From Candidatus Didemnitutus sp. (GTDB lineage Bacteria > Verrucomicrobiota > Verrucomicrobiia > Opitutales > Opitutaceae), in contig JAGOQJ010000001.1 of assembly GCA_017991595.1 (NCBI GenBank), positions 434,001-498,000 of the forward strand: a stretch of DNA of 64,000 nt. Direction: 5' to 3'. This document shows positions 34,459 to 45,514 of the stretch, in pieces (the stretch's first letter is position 1; the number at the start of each line of letters is the position of its first letter). Made by a program: the position numbers and the translations under genes. Below the pieces are notes generated by a model. The model was not told the DNA's origin, ran no database searches, and saw nothing but the letters and a program-made list of their open reading frames with translations.

Positions 34459-35712
34459 ATGAAGGTTCAATTTGTCCTCGCCTTCCTTACCGCGGCTGCG
34501 CTCGTGCTCCCGGGTGGTGCCGCCGCCGGCGTTGTCGTAGATGCCAACCTCCCCGCCGGAAACATCGTCGTTGATAAAATCGAAGGTGACACCGTCTTCC
34601 TTCACCAGGACCTTCGGGACACCACCCCCGATCGGTGGTGGTTCTACTTCGCCTTTCGGGTGAGCGGTGCCGAGGGACGGACACTCACTTTCAAGTTTAC
34701 CAATCCGACCGCAGCGGCCAAAGACGAGGACCGCAGCCCCATTGGCCTGCTCGGCCCGGCCATCTCCACCGACCGTGGCGCCACGTGGAAATGGGCGCTC
34801 TCACCGGAGCAATTGAAGCAAAAGCCCAAGGGGCGCGCCCCGATGAGTTTCACCCACGTCTTTGCGCCCAGTGAGACCGAGGTCTGGTTCTCCTTCGGGA
34901 TGAATTACACCGCCGCCGACTGGCTTCGCAGCCTGTCGCAGCTGCAGAAGGCCGCGCCTTCATTCGCCACTCACGCCCGCCGCGAAGTCCTCTGCTCGAC
35001 GCGTAAGAACCGCTCCGTTGAAAAGCTCATCATTGAGCCGCCCGGCTCGCCGCCGCGCTTCCGCGTTTTTCTTACCGCCCGTCACCACGCCTGCGAAATG
35101 ATGGCCAGCTACGTGCTCGATGGCATGGTCGCAGGTATCTTTGCCGACGACCCCAATGGACGCTGGCTCCGCGAAAACGTCGGATTTTTCATCGTTCCGT
35201 TCGTGGATACCGACGGCGTGGAAGATGGCGACCAAGGCAAGATGCGCCGACCTCGCGACCACAACACCGACTACGCCGGGGAAAGCGTGCACCGCGAAGT
35301 CGCCGCGATCCGCGCCCAGCTTCCTGAGTGGAGTGGCGGCGCACTCGACATCGCCATTGATTTACACTGTCCCTACGTTCGCGACCGGAAGCTGTATCAA
35401 ATGGGTTCCCACCACGAGGCAGCATGGGTCGAGCAGCAACGCTTTGGCAAAATCCTCGAAGCGACGCCCAATCCCTTTTCCTACCGGCAAGCCGATGATA
35501 TGGCCTTCGGCACGGGTTTCAACAAACCAAGGGATTACACCCAATCCATGCGCGTTCGCGAATGGGCGGAGCTGGTCATGCAGGCAAAGCTCCCGGCTTG
35601 TATCGAAATCCCCTATGCTCTGGCCAATGACCACGAGGTGAACCCCGCCAGCGCTCGCGAATTCGGTCGCTCCATTACCGCCGCTCTCGGCGAATACCTG
35701 AGAAAAGAATAG
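34459..35712 (+). CDS. Exported M14-family zinc carboxypeptidase
   Basis: 417 residues with a signal peptide (1-23, ending GGAAA). An N-terminal beta domain (about 25-170) resembles that of cytosolic-carboxypeptidase-like M14 enzymes. The zinc ligands are His210 and Glu213 in ARHHACEMM and His303 in DLHCPY; the catalytic glutamate is Glu383 in CIEIPYA. The usual HPGE is replaced by HHACE. Substrate specificity is unknown. A 218-base gap lies upstream, holding no clear gene. Confidence 0.85.
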   Translation: MKVQFVLAFLTAAALVLPGGAAAGVVVDANLPAGNIVVDKIEGDTVFLHQDLRDTTPDRWWFYFAFRVSGAEGRTLTFKFTNPTAAAKDEDRSPIGLLGPAISTDRGATWKWALSPEQLKQKPKGRAPMSFTHVFAPSETEVWFSFGMNYTAADWLRSLSQLQKAAPSFATHARREVLCSTRKNRSVEKLIIEPPGSPPRFRVFLTARHHACEMMASYVLDGMVAGIFADDPNGRWLRENVGFFIVPFVDTDGVEDGDQGKMRRPRDHNTDYAGESVHREVAAIRAQLPEWSGGALDIAIDLHCPYVRDRKLYQMGSHHEAAWVEQQRFGKILEATPNPFSYRQADDMAFGTGFNKPRDYTQSMRVREWAELVMQAKLPACIEIPYALANDHEVNPASAREFGRSITAALGEYLRKE

Positions 35713-35770
35713 CTGCTCGCCGCCGCCGAAGCCGCAATCCGTCCTCGCGCCGCGTCCACTGCACGGAGGC

Positions 35771-35902
35771 ATGGTCCGCACCGCCAGCAAAGTGGGCAAG
35801 CGAGCGTTGGTTGATGGGGAACTCGATTTTTGGACGGAGCATCGCATGGAGGAAGTCTTGCCCATGCCGGCTGCGAGCCAATGGCATGACGCCCGGCGGT
35901 GA
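35771..35902 (+). other. Possible gene fragment
   Basis: A 43-codon open frame (MVRTASKVGKRALVDGEL, then DFWTEHRMEEVLPMP) looks like real protein rather than random sequence. Codons upstream in the same frame also remain open back to the M14 stop. It could be the end of a decayed gene or a small protein. Nothing else in 35713-35995 resembles a gene. Confidence 0.25.
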
Positions 35903-35995
35903 GGGCATCGCACAAGCAGGAGTGGGGAGGAAACCGACTGTGCGCTCGCCAAATGCCCCGCACTTTCACATCTCTTCTCACCTCACCTTTTCCCC

Positions 35996-36922
<927 letters not shown>

Positions 36923-36952
36923 CGCGGCGCACCAGTCCGCGGCGAGGGCTGC

Positions 36953-37828
36953 TCACGCGACGGGCAGCGGTTGCGGCATCTCTTCGATTTCCGACACAAG
37001 CACCTCGACGCTCAGCCGGTGCTTGTCGGTGCCGCGGTAGGTTCCTTTGAGCGGGGAAACGTCCGCGTAGTCCCGGCCGACGGCGACCTTCACGTGCCGG
37101 TGCGCGGCGAGTTGGGCGTTGGTCGGATCGAGTCCGCACCAACCGGCGCCGTCGATGAAGACTTCCGTCCAGGCATGGCTGGCTTGGGCGCCCTTCAACT
37201 CGTCGCGTGGCCCGTTGTAGAGATAGCCGCTGACGTAGCGGGCGGGGATTTTAAGGGCGCGGCAAAACCCGATCATGACGTGGGCAAAATCCTGGCAGAC
37301 GCCGTGGCGCGCTTTCAGCACCTCGCGCATGTGGGTGTGCACGGTGGTCGAGGCCGGCCGGTAGTGGAACTCGCCGTGAATGTGCCGCATGATTGCTTGC
37401 GCGGCCTGCCAGACGTCCGTTGCGCCGCCGGCGGCGGCGACGGCGAGCGCGGTCGTCTCTGGCGTGACTTCGACGTAGGTGCTGTCGGGCAGGAAATCGT
37501 AGCATCGGTCCTGCAGCAGGCAGTCGCCCACGCGCGCGAGCGGGGCCGGCGTGGCGTCGGCGGGCAGGGCGGGGGCATCGCGGGTGAAGACCAGCGCGGT
37601 GGCCTCGACGACGAGCTCGCTGTGCGGAGCTGCGATCTCGAACAGGTGCACGCAGTTCTGGTAGAAATCGAGATAGTGCGAGGAGCGGGCGGAGGGCGTG
37701 ATGCGCAACTCGAAGTGCCGGCATTCCTGCCCGTCGGCAGTGGCGGGGCGCAGGCGCGCCTCGTTGAAGCTCTCCCGCACGGGCGCCTCGTAGCGGTAGC
37801 GCGTGCGGTGCAGGGTGTGGAGCTTCAT
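36953..37828 (-). CDS. Transglutaminase-like protein of ATP-grasp/alpha-E operon
   Basis: 291 residues. An N-terminal beta-sandwich domain (1-130), typical of bacterial transglutaminase N-terminal regions, precedes the papain-fold domain. The triad is Cys178 in ARHGVCQDFAHV, His218 in SHAWTEVFI and Asp234 in GLDPTN. It may act as a peptidase or amide-forming enzyme on products of the associated ATP-grasp ligase. The start overlaps the alpha-E stop by four bases, making it the third gene of a coupled operon. Confidence 0.85.
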   Translation of the reverse strand: MKLHTLHRTRYRYEAPVRESFNEARLRPATADGQECRHFELRITPSARSSHYLDFYQNCVHLFEIAAPHSELVVEATALVFTRDAPALPADATPAPLARVGDCLLQDRCYDFLPDSTYVEVTPETTALAVAAAGGATDVWQAAQAIMRHIHGEFHYRPASTTVHTHMREVLKARHGVCQDFAHVMIGFCRALKIPARYVSGYLYNGPRDELKGAQASHAWTEVFIDGAGWCGLDPTNAQLAAHRHVKVAVGRDYADVSPLKGTYRGTDKHRLSVEVLVSEIEEMPQPLPVA

Positions 37829-38886
37829 GCGGTGGCGGGCTGGGGCGCCGGCTGGGCGGCTTGCTGTTGTTGCTCCTCCTGCTGGCGGAGCTGGTAGTCC
37901 TCGAGCGTGTGGAAGGGCTGGTAGATGTAGGCTTGGAAGAGCGCGTCGCCGATGGCGTTCACCCGCCCTTGGAGCTGATCGATGTAGGCGTGCAGGCCGA
38001 GGGCGAAGATGTCGTCGGGCGAGCTGAAGCTCAGATCGGCGAGAAGGCGGCCGGCGAGCTTTTCGGCATCGTTGGAGAAGCGGTCGCCGGCGGTGCCGGA
38101 GATGTGGCGGAGCGCGGCGTCGAGCGCGCGCACACAGAAGCGGACGGAGCGCGGGAAGTTGTCCGAGAGGAGGAGGAAATCCACGACGTAGGCGGGTTGC
38201 ACCTCGGCGCCGTGGCGGGCCTTGTAGGCGTCCCATGCGCTGCAGGAACGGAGCACGGCGGACCAGCCGAGTGCGTCTTCCTGGCTGATGAGACCGGGCA
38301 CGCCGTGTTCGGGGAGCGAAGTGTGGCGGACGTCGAGGAGGCGCGAAGTCTTGTCGGCGCGTTCGAGGTAGCAGCCGGCCTGCATGAAGTTCCAGCCCTC
38401 GTTGCGGATGACGGTGGCGGTGGCGAGGCCGTGGAGGAGGAGGGAGCTGTTCTTGATCTCGAGGAAAAATTCGTGGGGGCTGGAGAGCCAGGTGGCGCGG
38501 GCGCGCGGCGAGTGGAGGAAGAGATAGAGTCGGTTGAGCTCCTCCCAGAATTCGACCGTGAGTTGGTCGCGCACCATGCGGGCGTTCTCGCGGGCTTGTC
38601 CGATGGAGGAGACGATGGAGTTTGGATTGGCGGTCTCGAAGACGAGGAATTCGGTGACGCTGTCGCCGGTGGCGTCGGTGTGCAGCGTGCGGAAGAGCTC
38701 GTCGTCGCCGCTGCTCTGCACGATGGGCAGCCAGTGGTCGGCGAGGGTCTGGTCGTCGAGGCGGCGGATGTCGAGGAGGAGCTGGAGATTCACGTCGACG
38801 AGGCGCGCGGTGTTGTCGGCGCGCTCGATGTAGCGGCTCATCCAGTAGAGGGAATTGGCGACGCGGGAGAGCATGGGGCGGGTCAT
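37825..38886 (-). CDS. Alpha-E domain protein
   Basis: 353 residues, almost entirely helical. It starts [20 protein letters not shown] a few codons after the first methionine, the signature of the alpha-E (DUF403) family. A second similar repeat, [20 protein letters not shown], lies near residue 190. The C-terminal tail is Gln/Ala/Pro-rich. These proteins are always linked to circularly permuted ATP-grasp and transglutaminase genes and were proposed by comparative genomics to take part in peptide synthesis or modification. Start and stop both overlap its neighbours as ATGA. Confidence 0.85.
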   Translation of the reverse strand: MTRPMLSRVANSLYWMSRYIERADNTARLVDVNLQLLLDIRRLDDQTLADHWLPIVQSSGDDELFRTLHTDATGDSVTEFLVFETANPNSIVSSIGQARENARMVRDQLTVEFWEELNRLYLFLHSPRARATWLSSPHEFFLEIKNSSLLLHGLATATVIRNEGWNFMQAGCYLERADKTSRLLDVRHTSLPEHGVPGLISQEDALGWSAVLRSCSAWDAYKARHGAEVQPAYVVDFLLLSDNFPRSVRFCVRALDAALRHISGTAGDRFSNDAEKLAGRLLADLSFSSPDDIFALGLHAYIDQLQGRVNAIGDALFQAYIYQPFHTLEDYQLRQQEEQQQQAAQPAPQPATA

Positions 38887-40370
38887 TCGTTGCCGTAGAG
38901 CACCCAAGTCTCCTTGCTGCCGCCGCCTTGGGAGGAGTTGACGACGAGCGAGCCTTTGCGGAGGGCGACGCGGGTGAGGCCGCCGGGGATGATGACGGGT
39001 TTCTCGCCGAAGAGAATGAAGGGGCGGAGATCGATGTGGCGGCCGCCGAAGCCCTCGCGGTCGCACCACGTGGGGTGGCGGGAGAGGGAGATCATCGGTT
39101 GCGCGATGTAGTTGCGGGGATCGGCGAGGATCTTGGCGCGAAAGTCGTCGCGCTCGGCCTGGGTGGCGCGGGGGCCCATCAGCATGCCGTAGCCGCCGGC
39201 CTCGTTGGCGGCCTTGACGACGAGCTGGTCGAGGTGCTCGACGATGTATTGGCGATCGGCGGGTTCGCTGGCGAGGTAGGTGGGGACGTTCGGGAGCAGC
39301 GGTTCCTGGTCGAGGTAGTATTTGATGATGCGGGGGACGAAGTAATACATGACCTTGTCGTCCGCGACGCCGGTGCCGATGGAGTTGGCGAGCGAGACGG
39401 CGCCGGCGCGGTAGGCGTTGACGAGGCCGGGCACGCCGAGGGCCGAGTCGCGCCGGAAGACGGTGGGATCGAGGAAATCGTCGTCGATGCGGCGGTAGAT
39501 CACGTGCACCGGGCGCAGGCCCTTGGTCGTGCGCATGTAAACGTGCTGGTCCTGCACGACAAGGTCGCGGCCCTCGACGATCTCGATGCCCATCTGGCGG
39601 GCGAGGTAGGTGTGTTCGAAGTAGGCGGAGTTGTAGGCGCCGGGCGTGAGCAGCACGACCGTGGGCTCGGCGACGCCGCTGGGGGCGACGTAGCGGAGGA
39701 GCTTGAGCAACTCGTCGGGGTAATGATCGACGGGTTGCACGGCGCAGGATTCGTAGATGTCGGGGAAGGTGCGCTTCAGGGCGCGCCGGTTTTCGAGGAC
39801 GTAACTGACGCCGGAGGGACAGCGGGCGTTGTCCTCGAGCACGAGGTAGTTGCCCGCATCGTCGCGGATGATGTCCGTGCCGCAGATGTGGATGTAGATG
39901 TCGCGCGGCACCCTGGCGTTCACGAACTCGCGGCGGAAATGTTTCGCGGAGAGGACGTAGTGGGCGGGAATGGTGCCGTCGCGCAGGATGCGTTGCTCGT
40001 GGTAGATGTCGTGGAGGAAGAGGTTCAGCGCCGTGATGCGCTGCACGAGTCCGGCTTTCAGGTGTTCCCACTCGGCGAGCGGGATGATGCGGGGCAGCAG
40101 GTCGAAGGGAAAGACGCGCTCCGTGCCTTGGGCGTCGCCATAGACGTTGAAGGTGATGCCCTGACGCAGGAAGGCCAGGTCGATGGAACGGCGCTTGGCC
40201 GCCAGCGTGTCGCCGTCGACCCCCTGGAAACGTTGCGCGAAGCGCCGGTAGTGCGGGCGTAACTCGCCGTCGGGGGCGAACATCTCATCGAAGAATCGGT
40301 CCGGCACATAGCCTTCGAACAACGACGTGGCTGGACCCGGGGGCAGGGACGGCGGAGCGGACTTGGGCAT
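38883..40370 (-). CDS. Circularly permuted ATP-grasp type 2 protein
   Basis: 495 residues starting at [13 protein letters not shown]. The DUF404/DUF407 pair is recognisable: [75 protein letters not shown] and [20 protein letters not shown]. Circularly permuted ATP-grasp enzymes are predicted amide or peptide ligases. It is the first gene of a three-gene coupled operon, divergent from secA across 152 bases. Upstream in-frame codons to 40475 are not needed. The substrate is unknown. Confidence 0.87.
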   Translation of the reverse strand: MPKSAPPSLPPGPATSLFEGYVPDRFFDEMFAPDGELRPHYRRFAQRFQGVDGDTLAAKRRSIDLAFLRQGITFNVYGDAQGTERVFPFDLLPRIIPLAEWEHLKAGLVQRITALNLFLHDIYHEQRILRDGTIPAHYVLSAKHFRREFVNARVPRDIYIHICGTDIIRDDAGNYLVLEDNARCPSGVSYVLENRRALKRTFPDIYESCAVQPVDHYPDELLKLLRYVAPSGVAEPTVVLLTPGAYNSAYFEHTYLARQMGIEIVEGRDLVVQDQHVYMRTTKGLRPVHVIYRRIDDDFLDPTVFRRDSALGVPGLVNAYRAGAVSLANSIGTGVADDKVMYYFVPRIIKYYLDQEPLLPNVPTYLASEPADRQYIVEHLDQLVVKAANEAGGYGMLMGPRATQAERDDFRAKILADPRNYIAQPMISLSRHPTWCDREGFGGRHIDLRPFILFGEKPVIIPGGLTRVALRKGSLVVNSSQGGGSKETWVLYGNE

Positions 40371-40438
40371 GTCGGACCTTGCCTGAGCATGGGGCGTGCA
40401 AAGTATGAAATTAATTTCGGTCCCTTTGATTTTATTGG

Positions 40439-40457
40439 GCGCAAGACACTTGCGCCA
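40439..40457 (+). promoter_or_regulatory. Hairpin in the secA upstream region
   Basis: GGCGCAAG (40439-40446) pairs perfectly with CTTGCGCC (40450-40457) around ACA, about 65 bases before the secA ATG. Just upstream is an AT-rich patch (TATGAAATTAATT, TTTGATTTTATT) that is a likely promoter zone. Whether the hairpin controls secA is unknown; no secM-like ORF is visible. Confidence 0.35.
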
Positions 40458-40522
40458 CGTGCCGGGGCGAACCATTTGCCAGTTGCGCTGTCGCTCTGCG
40501 CAGCTAATCGTTTTCCTCTTTC

Positions 40523-43516
40523 ATGTTCGATTTCTTCTTCAAAGGCCTGGCGGGCCGCCACCACCGCAAATACGTCGAGAAGTGCCGCCCGATCGTCGCG
40601 CGGATCAACGAGATTGAGCTGAGCTACCAGCGGCTCACCGACGACCAACTCCGCGCCAAGACCGACGAGTTCCGGGCGCGCCTGAAGCAGGGCGAGACGC
40701 TCGACCAGATCCTGCCCGAGGCCTTCGCGGCCGTGAAGAACGCCGCCCGTCGCATGTGCGGGCAGACCATCGTCGTCTGCGAGCACGAGCTGACTTGGGA
40801 CATGGTGCACTTCGACGTGCAGCTCATTGGCGGCATCACCCTGCACGAAGGCCGCATCGCGGAGATGGCCACCGGCGAAGGCAAGACCCTCGTCGCCACG
40901 CTCCCGCTCTACCTCAACGCCCTCGTCGGCAAGAACGCCCAACTCGTCACGGTCAACGACTACCTCGCCCGCCGCGACTCCGAGTGGATGGGCCATCTCT
41001 ATCGCTTCCTCGGCCTGACCGTCGGTTGCATCCAGCAGCAGATGCCCTCCGACCTCCGGCGCGAGATGTATGGCCGCGACATCACCTACGGCACCGCTTC
41101 CGAGTTCGGCTTCGATTACCTGCGCGACAACGGCATGGCCACGCGCAAGGACGACCAGGTGCAGCGCGACCACTGGTATTGCATCGTCGACGAAATCGAC
41201 TCGATCCTCATCGACGAGGCGCGCACCCCGCTGATCATCTCCGGCCCCGCCCCGATCGAGCGCGAGCAGCCCTTCACCCGCCTCAAGGGCGGCGTCTCCT
41301 CGCTGGTCAACGACCAGCTCCGCCTCGTCAACAAGTTCGTCAAAGAGGCCACCGACATTCTTGAGAAGTCCGACTCCACGCCCGACGCCCGTCAGGCCGC
41401 CGCGCTGAAGATGCTCCAGGTGAAGCTCGGCATGCCGAAGAACAAGCAGCTCCTCCGCCTCATGGAGAATCCGGAGTGGCGCAAGCTCCTCGACAAGACC
41501 GACGTCGAGATGCACTCCGACTTCAACAAGAAGGAGCTCTACGCGCTGAAGGAAGAGCTGTTCTACGTCATCGACGAGAAAAACCACCAAGCCGACCTGA
41601 CCGAGATCGGTCGCAAGCGCCTCCGTCCCGACGATCCCGACGCCTTCGTGCTCCCTGACCTCGCGACGCACTTCAGCGAGATCGAGAAGGACGCCGCCAA
41701 GACGCCCGAGGAAAAGGAGCAGACCAAGCGCGAGGCCCAGCAGCGCTACGAAGTCGTCTCCGAGGATATCCACGCCATTTCCCAGCTGCTCCGCGCCTAC
41801 TCGCTCTACGAGCGCGACGTCGAATACGTCATCCAGGACGGCAAGGTCGTCATCGTCGACGAGAACACCGGGCGCATCATGCCGGGCCGCCGCTGGTCCG
41901 ACGGCCTGCACCAAGCCGTCGAGGCCAAGGAAGGCGTTACCATCGAGCGCGAGACGCGCACCTACGCGACCGTCACGATCCAGAATTACTTCCGCATGTA
42001 TGAGAAGCTCGCGGGCATGACCGGCACCGCGGAAACGGAAGCGACCGAGTTCAACGAGATCTACAAGCTCGCCGTCACGCAGATCCCGACGAACAAGCCC
42101 TGCATCCGCGTCGACAAGAACGACTCCATCTTCAAGACCCGCCGCGACAAATACAACGCGGTCGTGAAGACCATCCAGGAAGCCCAGCAGCGCGGTCAAC
42201 CCGTCCTCGTCGGCACCGTCACCGTCGAACAGTCCGAGGTCCTCTCGCGCATGCTCAAGCGCGCCGGTGTCATCCACACGGTGCTGAACGCCAAGTTCCA
42301 CCAGCAGGAAGCCGAGATCGTCTCCCGCGCCGGCCACCGCGGCGCCGTCACCATCGCCACGAACATGGCCGGCCGTGGCACCGACATCAAACTCGGCGAA
42401 GGCGTGCGCGAACTCGGCGGCCTGCTCGTCGTCGGCACCGAGCGCCACGAATCCCGCCGCATCGACCGCCAGCTCCGCGGCCGTTGCTCGCGTCAGGGCG
42501 ACCCCGGCATGACCAAGTTCTTCCTCTCCCTCGAGGACGACCTCATGCGCCTCTTTCTGCAGGGCAATCTCGCCTCGAAGATCATGGAAGGCTCCATGCA
42601 GGACGGCGAGGAGCTCGAGCACCCGTGGCTCAACCGCTCCATCGAGTCCGCGCAGAAGAAGGTCGAGCAGCAGAACTTCTCCATCCGCAAGCGCCTCCTC
42701 CAATACGACGACGTGCTGAACAAGCAGCGCGAAGTCATCTACGGCATCCGCAACGGTGCCCTCCATGCCGAGCGCGCGAAGGACATCATCTTCGAGATGA
42801 TCGAGGAGGAGATCGCCGTCCGCCTCGAAACCGCCGGCTACGGCGTCAAGGGCGGCCCGTCCCCCGCCAACATCGAGAGCCTCGTCGGCTGGATGAACTC
42901 CCATTTCCCGGTCAGCGTCAAAGTCGCCGAGATCGAAGGCGAGCGCGACGCCGAGGCCCTGCTCAAGCGCCTCGTCGGACGCATCAAGGAATCCTACGCG
43001 CTGAAGGAATCCGTCGAGGATCCGCAGGCCCTCGGCGGCCTCGAACGCTACATCGTCATCAACGCCATCGACCATCACTGGCAGGAGCATCTCACCGAGA
43101 TGGAGGAGCTGCGTCGCTCCATCGGCCTGCGCAGCTACGGCCAGAAGGATCCGCTCTCGGAATACAAGAGCGAGGCGTTCCGCTTCTTCGAGGAGCTGAT
43201 GAACAACGTGCGCCTGCAGATCTGCACGTCGCTCTTCCGCTCCGCCACGAACCGCGAGGCCTTCGAGAACCTCTTCGCCATCCTCGCGCGCTCCGCGAAG
43301 ATGCAGGGCCCGGCCGCCGCCCCGACCGCGCTCACCGCGGCGGTGCAGACCACGGCCACCACGGGAGGCTCCACGCAGGCTCCAGCCGCGGCGCCCGCCG
43401 AGGAGGAGGTCAAGCTGCCCGCCGTCACGATCCGGCGCGAGACCCCGAAGGTCGGCCGCAACGACCCGTGCCCCTGCGGCTCCGGCAAGAAGTTCAAGAA
43501 CTGCCACGGCGCCTGA
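40523..43516 (+). CDS. secA: Protein translocase ATPase SecA
   Basis: 997 residues. SecA drives preproteins through SecYEG using ATP. Walker A is ATGEGKT at 116-122. The DEAD-type motif [20 protein letters not shown], the NBD2 segment [12 protein letters not shown] and the helix ERRIDNQLRGR-like [19 protein letters not shown] are all present. The C-terminal SEC-C zinc motif [17 protein letters not shown] has Cys983, Cys985 and Cys994 with His995, for SecB binding. A low-complexity Ala/Thr linker (about 930-960) precedes it. It is above the average length of about 900. Confidence 0.97.
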   Translation: MFDFFFKGLAGRHHRKYVEKCRPIVARINEIELSYQRLTDDQLRAKTDEFRARLKQGETLDQILPEAFAAVKNAARRMCGQTIVVCEHELTWDMVHFDVQLIGGITLHEGRIAEMATGEGKTLVATLPLYLNALVGKNAQLVTVNDYLARRDSEWMGHLYRFLGLTVGCIQQQMPSDLRREMYGRDITYGTASEFGFDYLRDNGMATRKDDQVQRDHWYCIVDEIDSILIDEARTPLIISGPAPIEREQPFTRLKGGVSSLVNDQLRLVNKFVKEATDILEKSDSTPDARQAAALKMLQVKLGMPKNKQLLRLMENPEWRKLLDKTDVEMHSDFNKKELYALKEELFYVIDEKNHQADLTEIGRKRLRPDDPDAFVLPDLATHFSEIEKDAAKTPEEKEQTKREAQQRYEVVSEDIHAISQLLRAYSLYERDVEYVIQDGKVVIVDENTGRIMPGRRWSDGLHQAVEAKEGVTIERETRTYATVTIQNYFRMYEKLAGMTGTAETEATEFNEIYKLAVTQIPTNKPCIRVDKNDSIFKTRRDKYNAVVKTIQEAQQRGQPVLVGTVTVEQSEVLSRMLKRAGVIHTVLNAKFHQQEAEIVSRAGHRGAVTIATNMAGRGTDIKLGEGVRELGGLLVVGTERHESRRIDRQLRGRCSRQGDPGMTKFFLSLEDDLMRLFLQGNLASKIMEGSMQDGEELEHPWLNRSIESAQKKVEQQNFSIRKRLLQYDDVLNKQREVIYGIRNGALHAERAKDIIFEMIEEEIAVRLETAGYGVKGGPSPANIESLVGWMNSHFPVSVKVAEIEGERDAEALLKRLVGRIKESYALKESVEDPQALGGLERYIVINAIDHHWQEHLTEMEELRRSIGLRSYGQKDPLSEYKSEAFRFFEELMNNVRLQICTSLFRSATNREAFENLFAILARSAKMQGPAAAPTALTAAVQTTATTGGSTQAPAAAPAEEEVKLPAVTIRRETPKVGRNDPCPCGSGKKFKNCHGA

Positions 43517-43566
43517 GCCGGGGCCGGCAACGCGCGTTGCCTCCCCGCCGGTCGTCTTCCATCTTC

Positions 43567-43597
43567 AGGGCCGGTCCAGCACCGGCCCTCTTTTTTT
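43567..43597 (+). terminator. Intrinsic terminator after secA
   Basis: AGGGCCGGT at 43567-43575 pairs with ACCGGCCCT at 43581-43589 around CCAGC, followed by C and a run of seven Ts. It lies immediately before the GTG start of lnt, so lnt must be read from readthrough or a promoter overlapping the terminator. Confidence 0.88.
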
Positions 43598-43600
43598 AAC

Positions 43601-45280
43601 GTGACGCCGTCCATCGACACCCTTCCTCCCGACGATCCCTACGCCCCGCAGCCGAGCTGGGCGGAGCAGAATCCGAAACTCGTCTGGAGTGTCTCCGTCT
43701 TCGCGCTGACCTTCCTGCTCACTTTCCTGGCATTTCCGCCGGTCGATATGGGCGAGGCAGCCTATCTCCTGCTGGTGCCGGCTGCGTGGTGGGCGTTCCA
43801 AGCGCCGGCGTTCCGGCTTTATGCGGCCGTCACGCTCGGGGCAAACGTGCTCGCGTGGACGGCCCTGCTGGCGTGGCTGCACAACGTCACGTGGATCGGC
43901 ATGCTCCTCCTCGGACCGCTCGTGGGGCTGATCGGCGGCGCGTGGTTCCTCGCCGCGTGGTGGGTCATCGGGCGTATCCGCGGTCAACGCGTGGTGGTGC
44001 GGGTGTTCGCTCTGCTGGGGTTGGCGGCGTTGTGGGTGCTCTTGGAGTGGGTGCGCGGCTGGATTTTCGGCGGCTTCCCGTGGCTGCCGTTGGCCGCTTC
44101 GCAGTGGCAGCGCCCCGCCGTGCTCCAAATCGCCGCTTATGGCGGAGCTTGGGCGGTGTCGTTCATCCTCGTGTTCTTCAACCTCGGGTTGGCCGCGCTC
44201 GTGCAACGCCTGTTCCTTGAGAAAGAGGCGGGCAAGCGCAGTCCCGAGTTCATGGTGGCGATGCTCGTCTTCGTCTGCGCCACGATGCCGCTGCTGCGCG
44301 AGCTGTTCGGCCAGGAGCGGCAGAAAATCGCCCGCGTCGCGCTGGTGCAGCCTTACATCGACCAGGGCGAAAAATGGGATCCCGATCGCGCGCGCGCCGT
44401 GCTGGAGACGCTCGAGGAGCTGACGCTGCATGCAAGCGTCAGCGACAATCCCGATGCGATTCTCTGGCCCGAGGCCGTCGTGCCGTGGGCCTTGCATCGC
44501 GATCCAAACGTGCAGCCGTGGCTGGAGACCGTCGCGCGCCGCGCCGGCGCGCCGTTGTTGCTCGGCACCGTTTTCACGCAGCCCGAATTGCCCGCGGACA
44601 AGCAGTGGTTCAACGGTGCCTTTGTGGTCGATCCGCGGCAGGGCTTGCAGTCCGCCGGCTACGCGAAGCGCAAGCTGGTGCCGTTCGGCGAATACATCCC
44701 GCTGCGCCCGCTGCTCGGCTGGCTGGAAAAATTTGTGCCTATCGGCGGCGAGTTCCAGCGCGGCGGCGGGGCGCGCCCGCTGACCCTGCGCTTGCCGTCC
44801 GGCGAACTGCCGGTCGGCGTGTTGATCTGTTACGAGGATACGTTCCCGGCGCTCGCGCGGGAGAACACGTTGCGCGGTGCCGAGGTGCTGGCGGTGCTGA
44901 CCAACAACGGCTGGTTCGGCGAGGGCGGCGCGGCCTATCAGCACGCGGCCCACTCCGTGCTGCGCGCGGTGGAGAATCGCCGGCCGTTGATCAGGGTCGG
45001 CAACGGCGGCTGGTCCGGCTGGATCGACGAATACGGCCACATCCGCGCCACGCTCACCGGACCGGATGGACGCGTCTATTTCCGCGGTCACGAGACCGTG
45101 GAGATCTCGCGCGACCTGCGCTGGCAGGGACGGGCGAGTTTCTACGTGCAGCACGGCGACTGGTTCGTGATCGTGTGCGTCGTGGTGGCGTCGCTCGGGT
45201 ATTATCTCGTGCGCACCGTGCGGCCGCCGCGGCCGGAACCGGAGCAGCCCCAGCGCCGGAGCCGTTTCCGGATCCGCTGA
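43601..45280 (+). CDS. lnt: Apolipoprotein N-acyltransferase
   Basis: 559 residues, GTG start. Lnt adds the third acyl chain to the N-terminal cysteine of lipoproteins in the inner membrane. About six N-terminal transmembrane helices precede the nitrilase domain (residues about 240-510). The catalytic triad is Glu291 in LWPEAVVPW, Lys358 in YAKRKLVPFGEY and Cys410 in LICYEDTFP. One C-terminal helix (about 515-535) follows. Terminator immediately upstream. Confidence 0.94.
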   Translation: MTPSIDTLPPDDPYAPQPSWAEQNPKLVWSVSVFALTFLLTFLAFPPVDMGEAAYLLLVPAAWWAFQAPAFRLYAAVTLGANVLAWTALLAWLHNVTWIGMLLLGPLVGLIGGAWFLAAWWVIGRIRGQRVVVRVFALLGLAALWVLLEWVRGWIFGGFPWLPLAASQWQRPAVLQIAAYGGAWAVSFILVFFNLGLAALVQRLFLEKEAGKRSPEFMVAMLVFVCATMPLLRELFGQERQKIARVALVQPYIDQGEKWDPDRARAVLETLEELTLHASVSDNPDAILWPEAVVPWALHRDPNVQPWLETVARRAGAPLLLGTVFTQPELPADKQWFNGAFVVDPRQGLQSAGYAKRKLVPFGEYIPLRPLLGWLEKFVPIGGEFQRGGGARPLTLRLPSGELPVGVLICYEDTFPALARENTLRGAEVLAVLTNNGWFGEGGAAYQHAAHSVLRAVENRRPLIRVGNGGWSGWIDEYGHIRATLTGPDGRVYFRGHETVEISRDLRWQGRASFYVQHGDWFVIVCVVVASLGYYLVRTVRPPRPEPEQPQRRSRFRIR

Positions 45281-45298
45281 GCGGCGCGGGTGGACATG

Positions 45299-45328
45299 AA
45301 AAAGCCGGATGCCGCAAGGTATCCGGCT
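45299..45328 (-). terminator. Terminator of the sodium symporter operon
   Basis: AGCCGGAT at 45303-45310 pairs with ATCCGGCT at 45321-45328 with a ten-base loop. Read on the minus strand it is followed by five Ts (45299-45303). It ends the symporter and small-subunit transcript, convergent with lnt. Confidence 0.75.
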
Positions 45329-45358
45329 GAAAAGAGCGAAGGCGCGTGAGCGCGGCGC

Positions 45359-45514
45359 CTAGAATTTGTCGGCTTCTTCCTCGTGGATCGGTTCGATATG
45401 ACCGAGCTCGTGCTCCTGACGTTTGCCGAAAAGCACGCGGTAAACGCAGAAGACGAAGAGTCCCGTGACGAAGCCCACGGAGAGCACCATATTGATCCAG
45501 CCACCGGTGGTCAT
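45359..45514 (-). CDS. Small subunit of an NSS-family symporter (MetS-like)
   Basis: 51 residues. It starts MTTGGWINMVLSVGFVTGLF, forming one membrane helix (about 5-25), then a charged tail with EHELGHIEPIHEEEADKF. Its start overlaps the transporter stop by four bases (ATGA) and has a strong AGGGAGGA Shine-Dalgarno sequence within the end of the transporter gene. Corynebacterial MetPS pairs an NSS transporter with a similarly small subunit that is required for transport; the same role is inferred here. Confidence 0.8.
   Translation of the reverse strand: MTTGGWINMVLSVGFVTGLFVFCVYRVLFGKRQEHELGHIEPIHEEEADKF

Noticed and set aside
38887..40071. N-terminal extension of the alpha-E gene into the ATP-grasp gene
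   Set aside because: It lies in another frame of the ATP-grasp gene and is arginine/proline-rich with no homology; the alpha-E start coincides with the ATGA overlap.
40058..43507. A 1149-codon open frame on the minus strand opposite secA
   Set aside because: It mirrors the secA codons in a high-GC genome; composition is Val/Leu/Asp/Gly-rich with no motifs, whereas SecA is unmistakable on the plus strand.
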